In this document: piece by piece, positions 13,101 to 25,100 of the stretch | How positions within the stretch are numbered: position 1 is the first letter of the stretch | Layout of the letters: every line of letters begins with the position of its first letter | NCBI GenBank assembly: GCA_944989445.1 | Contig: CALYLW010000013.1 | Span: forward strand, 2,401,066-2,465,065 | Source: Ampullaceana balthica | Lineage: Eukaryota; Mollusca; Gastropoda; Lymnaeidae | Reading direction: 5' to 3' | DNA: 64,000 nucleotides | Program-made: the position numbers and the translations under genes | The notes under the pieces: model-generated | Told to the model about the DNA's origin: nothing | The model's database searches: none | Seen by the model: the letters and a program-made list of their open reading frames with translations, nothing else

Positions 13101-16100
13101 AATTAAAATACAATATAGAATTAAACTACTCAATCCACTCCTTTTGGCGCCGAGGGGGCCTATTTTAATTTGCCCTATATAAACTTACTAAAATTTCTAA
13201 CCATAAACAATATTGGGTTACACATCAACTGTAGTCAAAGTTCTTAGCCATGGCTTTTGTCATCTAAATGTAAATTGAATTCAAACTAATCGTTTGATCC
13301 ACATTCTTCTGAGATGTTCTGTAGAGTTCTTCAAATTATTTTTTTGCTGGAACTACGATATATTTAAACAACTTTAAACGGGACAACTTTTAAAGATTTT
13401 ACCTTATTATTTATCAGACTATAAACTTAGAAGTCTCTTTTTATTCCGTTTATTTGGGGCTTATCTTAAACATTCAAGAAATTTCTAAATTTTGTTTTTG
13501 CAAGATTTCCGTTATATTTTATCCTATTTTAATGGGACAAGTTTAGAATTTGTACCACAAATTTTTATTAGACAATGAATGTAGTATACAAATATTATTC
13601 ACTTGATTCGGTTATGATCTAAAATATTCCAGAAATTTCTGTGATTTCATTTTTCGTTAGGTCACCGTAATTTACAACATATATTAATTGGACAAAATTT
13701 CAAGTCATATCTAATAGTTTTTCTGAGTGACTTTTTTTTTCAATTTTGGAACCCCGCTTGATAGAATGGGTCTTTGACTGGACCTCCTTTTAAACGAAAA
13801 TGAATAATTGTTATAGCTATTGTTTTGCTTTGGAATATATTTTTGCATTTGAAAAATAGTTTTGCCAAAGAATTATTCATTACAATTTTCTTTAACATTT
13901 GTGTTGGGTGGGGTTGCCATAATTTAAAAATTAAACTTTCGAGAAAATACATTTGGTCAAAGCTATTTACTGGAATATTAAGGTGGTTGTAAATTATAAG
14001 TAAATGTTACTGTATGTGTTGCTAGCAATATATGTTAGGCGCCTTATTTAAACGGGAACGGGATCAAATGAGAAAACGTGAAAGAAACTAGAATTTGATC
14101 TCACAAGAAATAGATCTTTTTCTGGAATAGGATTCTAATTAACGAAATGCTTCAAATGTTTTTACCGCACCAGGGAACCTTATTTCGTGAGCAAATTGTG
14201 TCATAACGGAGAAAGGAATTTAAAATTTGGACGGTTACCGGTACAGTCAGGCCGAAGCGGGGTATATTAGCTAGTAATATTTATATAGCTCAAATACAGA
14301 GAAGACGTGATAAAGATACCTTGTGTAGATTTTAAACCTTTTCAAACGTTTACAAGTTAGCTGTTTGGAAACAACTATTGTACCTACGCGGAAAGTTCAG
14401 AAAGCTCAAATTAAACATTTTAAAAACATTAAAGATTCCTTTTAAAAAATGGCCATTTTTACCACGTTTTTATTAACTTGCTTTCGTTGATGTGTGTCCG
14501 TCCAAAATTTTTCAAATCTGCCAAAGTAAAATTAAACGACTTCTGATGGTCCCAGAGATCTCAAAATTTTATCACAGATAGATCTTGGATGACAATGCAA
14601 TGTGTCACAATTTCATATCGCTCAAATGTACCGTTATTAAATTATTGACATTTTTAGTTTATCTATATATAAGCCTATGTATTATCCGTGTGCCCTTCTT
14701 TACGTGCCGAGTTCACACCAACCCCGACCACAAAAACCATGTTTAAGATTAAGGGGAGATCAGTCATTTCCAGTCTGTAAATGTTTGTCGGGCAATGCGT
14801 ATTATATTTGAACATAATCAATACTTCAAACTCACCATCGCATACACTTAGACTAAAAATAATAAAATAAATAGAAGTAAAAAAGATTTTTAAAAACCAC
14901 GTTTTTATAAGCGGACTAAAAAGAAGAAAATAAAACTTAAAAATTTAACATTTTAAATAAGTACTATGATGTAGCATGACTAAAAACGTGGGCGAGCGCT
15001 TTTTAGGCATTTGGCTAAAATGATTAGAGTTTACAAATGACGAGTAAGAAAATGAGTGAATTTAATTAGTTAAGCCTGAGAAGCGCTCGCCCCACGTTTT
15101 TAGTCATATTACATCATAGTACTTATTTTAAATTTTTTATTTTTATTTTCTTCTTTTTAGTCCGCTTATAAAAACGTGGTTTTTTTAAATCTTTTTTTTT
15201 ACTTCTATTTATTACCACGTTTTTATTAACATGCTTTCGTGTCTGTGTGCAATTTTTCAAATTTGCCAACTTAGAGCTCAAAATTTGACCACAAATAGAT
15301 CTTGGATGACAATGCATTGTATCAAAATTTCAGATCGATTGAACGTACCGTAATTAAATTATTGAATTTTTTTAGTTTATCTCTATATAAGCATCTCTTA
15401 TCCGTCTGCTTTTTTTTCACGTGCCAACTCAGTTAACCCCGTGACCTTATCCCCTTGTATTAAAAAGTTGGGCGGCCCTTATGAGGTGTTTGGTAAAATA
15501 AATAGAGATAAAAAAACGATTTTTGAAAGGGGAGTTAAATCATTGAAGAAAATTGAATAAGAAAGCAGTCTTTATTTGTATTAGTGTAGTGTTTTCAATT
15601 GATAAGCGTTGGTGTTTGTCCATATGTTTGTGTTTTTTTGTGTAGGATCTAAAATGCCTCACCTCCACGCGGTTAGACCTGACAATCCATAACATATGGA
15701 AACCAAGTAGGCAATTTTGTATTTAATGAATTTTCTTATGTCCAATAAAAGTAATATATACTCTATGATTTTACACTTAGAATAGAAAGAGTAAAATTGA
15801 TACATATAAAAAAAGGATTTTAAAAAAAACACGTTTTTATTAGTGGACTAATAAGAAGAAAATAATTTAAAACAAATAACTTCAAGTACTTTCATTTAAT
15901 ATGACTAAAAATGTGGGTCGGGTGTTTGGTATAAAAATTAAAGATTTATAATTAAGAATTAGAAGGCTAAAGAGAGATGTATAAGTGAGAGCATGAGTGA
16001 ACTGCATATGTTAAACATCATAAGCGCCCGCCCAACGTTTTTAGTAATATTAAATTAAAGTACTTGAACATAGAAGTTTTAAATTATTTTCTTCTTTTTA

Positions 16101-19100
16101 GTCCACTTATAAAAACGTGGTTTTTAAAATTCCTTTTTTATCTATATTTTATTAAGTTAAAACCTGATTAATTTTTGTCAGTAATCTTCAAAGAACGAGC
16201 TTGTAAATGTTTATCCTTCTAACTACACGGAGTATGGAGAAGTGGAAATGAGCCAGTATGGGAATTAAAAAAATATTACGTTCCACGGCCCAAAAATGTT
16301 GATTTAGTAAAATTCCATTCTGTTTAAATTTTGATGTAATACATTTAAAACAATTCTCTTAACACCAAACACTCGGCTACATTAAGTCAGATGTTTTGTT
16401 TTGTTTTCTCTAGGTCGTAATGTTGCTTTGAAACAGATAGCATCCCAGACAGGTGAATATGTAAACAAGTATAACACAAGTGCTTCAAACGCAGTCGATG
16501 GCAACACTAATCCTATCTTTACCCAAGGCAGCTGTACACACACCTGGCCTATCGGCTCTAACGTTCCAACTTGGACTGTCATCTTCACCCATCAGTACCT
16601 GATTACAAGATTTATTCTCTACAACAATCAGGAAGGGAATGGTAATTTGACCTGATGAATTCCTATAGAGAAATATCTTTATAACAAGAGACATTTATAT
16701 TCAAGAAACTAACACTAAAGAAATAACACTGGTGAAATATAACTCTCATTATTGTCTTTGTGTTCACACATCAGGAGAGAGACTGCTATATTTCAACCTG
16801 CGTACATTCAATGTCAATAATTCAACACTATTCAACTATACGGATGGGAGTACAGTCAACAAAGCCACATATCAAGTCTTAGACGCCAGTAACAGAGATC
16901 CAGTCAAAGGTTTAACTATTACTGCTAAGAATAAAATGCCTTATGACTCTTCACCTATTCTTACACTGTGTGAGGTTGAAACTTATGGTGGTAAGTATTT
17001 TTTTAGTTTAAAATAACAAGTATTTTCTTAAATTTTCTTATCAACAATTCAGATGGACATTAAAAAGACCTATCAAAGTTTCTTGCTGTGACGTAGAAAA
17101 TAGCTTGGTCGGAAAAATTGGGAGTTCAAAAGTTTAGCAAGTAAATCAGGTCTTTAGTTGAGTTCTGGGAATTTTTTCTTGAAAATATCAATCTATTTCA
17201 TAACACTTCATCGAATCAAGTCAAAGGTTATAATACTTCATGAAGTTAGTTGTCAATGCTTTTTCAGCATGTTTTTCAAATGAGTCATTTGATTCTAATT
17301 TCTGATGCAAGTTTCAGTAAACTCAAAGCGAAAATATTTATTTTTCTAGGCGTTATTCTTAAAATACGATTTTCTCTTTAAGCTTATATTTAATATACGT
17401 CCGTCAGTACGACTATGTCTAAATCTTAAAGGTTACAATCAATATTTTACCAACATCCTGTGGTCCAAATTTACCATCAAAATATCACCAATATGTCATT
17501 ATATAGGCTAAAAAGGCTAGTACGAAAATAATAATATTCAATATAAAGAAAAAGACACAATCAAGTATCTGTAAATGTGTACTTCGTCACTACTTGAATG
17601 AAAGATCACGGTAACTCAAGTAGTATGATTTAAATAATTTTTAGTAAAAGAATGAATCTCTCGGCATTTTTTTAATGAGATATGGTTTTCGTGTTATGTT
17701 TCATGTGAAAAGAAAAAGAGCCATTTCGCATAAGAGTTAAGAAACTGTAAGGGACCTTTGTTATTCTGGCAAAGCATGCGTTATTAACGCAGAAATACCA
17801 ATATTGATAGGAATCACTAAAATCATCATGCTTTTTTTGTTTTCTCGACTACGCATGTAGCTATTTTATGAAAAAGAAGTTTTTTATACAAATATAACAT
17901 GTTGTTGGCAAAATTTCAGGGGGAAAAAAGTCTTCAATTCCTTGTTCGAATCCTTGTCTGTTAAAGTAAATGCTAGTACGGTTGTGATTTTTCCTCAATG
18001 TTTCAAGATAAATGAACTGTAAAATTCAATGCTATGTTATTCTTCATACTGCCAGAATGTCCTCCTGGAACTTGGGGTTTAGAATGTGAGGACTGTCCTG
18101 ATGTTTGCTACAACAAGTCATGCCATAGAGATTCTGGGTTGTGTATTGTAGGCTGTAATGGATACAGTGATCCACCATTCTGTACAACAAGTGAGTAGAA
18201 CCAATAGATAAACACAGAGATTCTGGGTTGTGTATTGTAGGCTGTAATGGATACAGTGATCCCCCATTCTGTACAACAAGTGAGTAGAACCAATAGATAA
18301 ACACATAGATTCTGGATTGTGTGTTGTAGGTTGTAATGGATACAGTGATTCACCATTATGTACAACAAGTGAGTAGAACCAATAGATACACACAGAGATA
18401 TTTGACGTTCATTACCCAAGTAAAATTTATAAATAAATCAGTAGACTTTTCATAAACGTCAGTGGATCTCAAACAGGCCATGTAACTTAAGGGCTACAAA
18501 TTCATAGCCTTAGTTACCTCCTGCGTCTTTAGGCTTAAGATTTAATGTTATAAGCACCTTAGCTTAATTAGGTCATCCTAGACTAGACCAACTGACTTAA
18601 TTATGAATTAAATTTATCATGGATGGATTATAATTTTTTTCTTTGTCAGCTAATGCAGTACATGACTACGGTTACTATAATACTAAATTCGCTTTTCTTA
18701 TTGCGTAAATTTTTCTAATAAATACGAAATGATCTTTATTTTGGGAAGTGTATTTGTGAATGTTTAAACAAATAATTTTAATCGTTGTCTTTTGAAAGTT
18801 TTCATTTAATATTTAGTTGCACCGTGACTACTACCTTGACTCGAAATCCTTTTTATTTTTTTAAATTGATTAACAACCTGATTATATCTTTAGTTATCGT
18901 AACCCAAAGTTCAATTCTAAAAAAAAATCTTATACTTGAAATTATCTTGACACGTCAATGCACTATAATGTTATCCAAAATTTAATTGCACACATATAAT
19001 GTATTCATTTGACAAATATCAAAAACATTCTTGAGAGGGTAGAGATAATTGGCCATGATCATCAAAGTGAAAAGTTGACATGGCGACTGGTACTTCCATA

Positions 19101-22100
19101 TGAATGTTTGATTTAATTTAAAAAAAACATTTCTCTCTCAATGTGTTTATTCCTTTCAATGACACACTATTATGATTGACTCGCATTAAACGCCAACAAT
19201 CAAAACAGGGTATCGTTGACTATGTCTATTGCCATGTTACACAATTTGTCACCACTCTAAATCACCTTCAAATTTTTTGTTTACGTTTCTATGACTTTAT
19301 CTGGCCACACCCCAATGTCCCTATGACTTTATCTGGCCCCACCCCAATGTTTCTATGACTTTATCTGGCCACACCCCAATGTTTCTATGACTTTATCTGG
19401 CCACACCCCAATGATTCTATGACTTTATCTGGCCCCACCCCAATGTTTCTATGACTTTATCTGGCCACACCTTAATGTTTCTATGACTTTATCTGGCCAC
19501 AACCCAATGTTTCTATGACTTTATCTGGCCACACCCCAATGTTTCTATGACTTTATCTGGCCAACCCCAATGTTTCTATGACTTTATCTGGCCACACCCA
19601 AATGTTTCTATGACTTTATCTAGCCAACCCCAATGTTTCTATGACTTTATCTGGCCAACCCCAATGTTTCTATGACTTTATCTGGCCACACCCCAATGTT
19701 TCTATGACTTTATCTGGCCAACCCCAATGTTTCTATGACTTTATCTGGCCACACCCAAATGTTTCTATGACTTTATCTGGCCACACCCCAATGTTTCTAT
19801 GACTTTATCTGGCCACACCCCAATGTTTCTATGACTTTATCTGGCCACACCCCAATGTTTCTATGACTTTATCTGGCCACAACCAAATGTTTCTATGACT
19901 TTATCTGGCCACACCCCAATGTTTCTATGACTTTATCTGGCCACACCCCAATGTTTCTATGACTTTATCTGGCCACACCCCAATGTTTCTATGACTTTAT
20001 CTGGCCACACCCAAATGTTTCTATGACTTTATCTGGCCAACCCCAATGTTTCTATGACTTTATCTGGCCAACCCCAATGTTTCTAAGACTTTATCTGGCC
20101 AACCCCAATGTTTCTATGACTTTATCTGGCCACACCCAAATGTTTCTATGACTTTATCTGGCCACACCCCAATGTTTCTATGACTTTATCTGGCCACACC
20201 CAAATGTTTCTATGACTTTATCTAGCCAACCCCAATGTTTCTATGACTTTATCTGGCCAACCCCAATGTTTCTATGACTTTATCTGGCCACACCCCAATG
20301 TTTCTATGACTTTATCTGGCCAACCCCAATGTTTCTATGACTTTATCTGGCCACACCCAAATGTTTCTATGACTTTATCTGGCCACACCCCAATGTTTCT
20401 ATGACTTTATCTGGCCACACCCCAATGTTTCTATGACTTTATCTGGCCACACCCCAATGTTTCTATGACTTTATCTGGCCACAACCAAATGTTTCTATGA
20501 CTTTATCTGGCCACACCCCAATGTTTCTATGACTTTATCTGGCCACACCCCAATGTTTCTATGACTTTATCTGGCCACACCCCAATGTTTCTATGACTTT
20601 ATCTGGCCACACCCAAATGTTTCTATGACTTTATCTGGCCAACCCCAATGTTTCTATGACTTTATCTGGCCAACCCCAATGTTTCTACTGGCACCCCATT
20701 TTCTATGACTTTATCTGGCCACACCCAAATGTTTCTATGACTTTATCTGGCCACACCCCAATGTTTCTATGACTTTATCTGGCCACACCCAAATGTTTCT
20801 ATGACTTTATCTGGCCACACCCCAATGTTTCTATGACTTTATCTGGCCACACCCCAATGTTTCTATGACTTTATCTGGCCACACCCCAATGTTTCTATGA
20901 CTTTATCTGGCCACATCCCAATGTTTCTATGACTTTATCTGGCCACACCCCAATGTTTCTATGACTTTATCTGGCCACACCCCAATGTTTCTATGACTTT
21001 ATCTGGCCACACCCCAATGTTTCTATGACTTTATCTGGCCAACCCCAATGTTTCTATGACTTTATCTGGCCACACCCCAATGTTTCCATGACTTTATCTG
21101 GCCACATCCCAATGTTTCTATGACTTTATCTGGCCACACCCCAATGTTTCTATGACTTTATCTGGCCAACCCCAATGTTTCTATGATTTTATCTGGCCAC
21201 ACCCAAATGTTTCTATGACTTTATCTGGCCACACCCCAATGTTTCTATGACTTTATCTGGCCAACCCCAATGTTTCTATGACTTTATCTGGCCAACCCCA
21301 ATGTTTATATGACTTTATCTGGCCAACCCCAATGTTTCTATGACTTTATCTGGCCACACCCCAATGTATCTGTGACTTTATCTGGCCACACCCCAATGTT
21401 TCTATGACTTTATCTGGCCACACCCAAATGTTTCTATGACTTTATCTGGCCACAGCCCAATGTTTCTATGACTTTATCTGGCCACACCCCAATGTTTCTA
21501 TGACTTTATCTGGCCAACCCCAATGTTTCTATGACTTTATCTGGCCACACCCAAATGTTTCTATGACTTTATCTGGCCACACCCCAATGTTTCTATGACT
21601 TTATCTGGCCACACCCCAATGTTTCTATGACTTTATCTGGCCACACCCCAATGTTTCTATGACTTTATCTGGCCCCACCCCAATGTTCCTATGACTTTAT
21701 CTGGCCACACCACAATGTTTCTATGACTTTATCTGGCCACACCCCAATGTTTCTATGACTTTATCTGGCCACACCCCAATGTTTCTATGACTTTATCTGG
21801 ACAACCCCAATGTTTCTATGACTTTATCTGGCCACACCCCAATGTTTCTATGACTTTATCTGGCCACACCCCAATGTTTCTATGACTTTATCTGGCCACA
21901 CCCCAATGTTTCTATGACTTTATCTGGCCACACCCCAATGTTTCTATGACTTTATCTGGCCACACCCAAATGTTTCTATGACTTTATCTGGCCACACCCC
22001 AATGTTTCTATGACTTTATCTGGCCACACCCCAATGTTTCTATGACTTTATCTGGCCACACCCCAATGTTTCTATGACTTTATCTGGCCACACCCCAATG

Positions 22101-25100
22101 TTTCTATGACTTTATCTGGCCACACCCCAATGTTTCTATGACTTTATCTGGCCACACCCCAATGTTTCTATGACTTTATCTGGCCACACCCCAATGTTTC
22201 TATGACTTTATCTGGCCAACCCCAATGTTTCTATGACTTTATCTGGCCACACCCCAATGTTTCCATGACTTTATCTGGCCACATCCCAATGTTTCTATGA
22301 CTTTATCTGGCCACACCCCAATGTTTCTATGACTTTATCTGGCCAACCCCAATGTTTCTATGATTTTATCTGGCCACACCCAAATGTTTCTATGACTTTA
22401 TCTGGCCACACCCCAATGTTTCTATGACTTTATCTGGCCAACCCCAATGTTTCTATGACTTTATCTGGCCAACCCCAATGTTTATTTGACTTTATCTGGC
22501 CAACCCCAATGTTTCTATGACTTTATCTGGCCACACCCCAATGTTTCTGTGACTTTATCTGGCCACACCCCAATGTTTCTATGACTTTATCTGGCCACAC
22601 CCAAATGTTTCTATGACTTTATCTGGCCACAGCCCAATGTTTCTATGACTTTATCTGGCCACACCCCAATGTTTCTATGACTTTATCTGGCCAACCCCAA
22701 TGTTTCTATGACTTTATCTGGCCACACCCAAATGTTTCTATGACTTTATCTGGCCACACCCCAATGTTTCTATGACTTTATCTGGCCACACCCCAATGTT
22801 TCTATGACTTTATCTGGCCACACCCCAATGTTTCTATGACTTTATCTGGCCACACCCCAATGTTCCTATGACTTTATCTGGCCACACCCCAATGTTTCTA
22901 TGACTTTATCTGGCCACACCCCAATGTTTCTATGACTTTATCTGGCCACACCCCAATGTTTCTATGACTTTATCTGGCCACACCCCAATGTTTCTATGAC
23001 TTTATCTGGCCACACCCCAATGTTTCTATGACTTTATCTGGCCACACCCCAATGTTTCTATGACTTTATCTGGCCACACCCCAATGTTTCTATGACTTTA
23101 TCTGGCCACACCCCAATGTTTCTATGACTTTATCTGGCCACACCCAAATGTTTCTATGACTTTATCTGGCCACACCCCAATGTTTCTATGACTTTATCTG
23201 GCCACACCCCAATGTTTCTATGACTTTATCTGGCCACACCCCAATGTTTCGTTGACTTTATCTGGCCAACCCCAATGTTTCTCTGACTTTATCTGGCCAC
23301 ACCCCAATGTTTCTATGACTTTATCTAGCCGCTTGTGATATGCGTGTTTTTTGTTTAAGTATTGTTATACAAATAAATCAATCAGCATGACTTTTATTAC
23401 CAAGTGCTTATGTTGCGTTTACAAATTTATAAAGACGAAAAGACTTATAAATTACAATTTTTTTTTAAATAATTTTATCACACATGAGTTCATAGAAAAT
23501 ATCCTTTCTTATCAAATTGTGTCTACATATTGTGCTGACTGTTGGTTTAATCAATGATATTAAGTAGGACTGAATGCAATTATAGAGGTTAATAGAAAAG
23601 TTCCAAAAATTTTCGAGGTTATTCAAATATAAAACCTTTCGTTTTCATAGGATGTAATGCAGGTTTTTATGGACAGAATTGCTCGGAAACATGTTCTTCG
23701 AACTGTACGAATGAACAATGCAATACACAGTCTGGTATTTGTTCATCATGTAAACATGGTTTGGAAGGAGACTTCTGTACAAAAGGTATTATTAAGCTAA
23801 AGATTAAAATATGTTCAGTCATTTAATAGCTGCAATAAATGTTTAATTTACATACGACCTATTTCAAAACTATTGATCTACGTATTTTGTTACAATCTCT
23901 TGAATCCTTAATGAATCCATTTCTCTCAAACTTATTACTTTCAGCAAAGAGTCCAGTGTCAGAGGATGCCATCCCACTTGCTGTCATAATTGGGCCCATC
24001 ATTGCTGGCCTGGTCCTCATTCTTCTCATTGTTACTGCTGTCATCGTTTGGAGGTGACGTTTAATGACATTGAACAAATAGCCGGATATTTATCATTATA
24101 TACATGCTTTTCTGTGTCCCAAATTACTTCATTTTGTTTAACATTGACGTCTTTATCACTACGTTTTTTCTAATCTGGGACACTTACGCTTAATAGGAAG
24201 GAAACAACCGCTTTCAATATGAGCTGAGGAAACATAATACGTCACTTATCAGGGTTTTGAACTCATCCAGTCAGTCAAAATTGCGGATAATAAAGTTTTG
24301 AAGACAAAAAGTTACATAGTTCAACCAGGGGGGGGGTCATCCCTTCCGTACTCCGTAGCCACTGTCCAGCACTCATACAATAAGTGCAAACACTGTAAGC
24401 CGATATTCAGTGTTTCTCAAACTCTGTGTCGCGACACATTAGTGTGTCCATGGGCGTAGGGAAGGGGGGGCAAGCCTCGATGGAATATAATGTATTCCCT
24501 TAAGCAGGCACATCCATCACACTGATATATCACAGTAATATACATCACAGTAATATGTAAAAAATGTTATTTTTTAAATAAAATAAGTTAAAATTATTTT
24601 TGTGTGTCGCGAAAATTCTAGAATATTTTTAGTTTGTCGTTACCCAAAAAGTTTGAGAAACACTGCGATACATCCACACTTCATAATGGATAATATGAAA
24701 AAAGTGAGTATTGTTGTAGCTCCAGGGGATAGATGAGCTAATTATTTCACTACAACTAATGTTTGATCTACTTGTAAATTCATTTATTTATTTATATCGA
24801 CTGAGCCTAAAGTCTCTATTTATTCCAATGTCCACTCCATAAAAAATTATATCTAATGAGTTCACACATAGTCCTAAAAGTATTATTACACTTTTAAAAT
24901 TTAAATATGTAAAGTTAAGTTATTTCTATGAAATAATAAGTTGGTTTTTTTCTGTACTCAAGGCGTTCTAGGGGAGTAAAATCAGACCAGATGCTTAAAC
25001 AACCTGAAGTTAAGGGTCAAAGTAGAAAACCGAAGGAAAATTTTACAGGTATAAAATAATCATTGCATTTTTTTTCAAGCTATTTCATGCAGTTTGAAAT

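Larger units (their letters stand above)
11735..16413 (+). other. intron 10
   Basis: Matches intron 4 but is about 2.1 kb longer. Extra sequence lies at about 14055-14295 and 14444-16140; the latter carries two long palindromes and degenerate members of the 37.6-39.5 kb repeat family (14455-14700 and 15210-15420). No exon is seen. Confidence 0.65.
10570..18385 (+). repeat. intragenic duplication block, copy 2
   Basis: Duplicate of 675-7765 with all six exons open and splice sites intact. It carries lineage-specific insertions (11138-11291, and about 1.7 kb near 14444-16140). Confidence 0.88.

Noticed and set aside
19285..23330. CRISPR-like regular array
   Set aside because: Head-to-tail 32-bp units with no unique spacers in a eukaryotic intron; it is a minisatellite.
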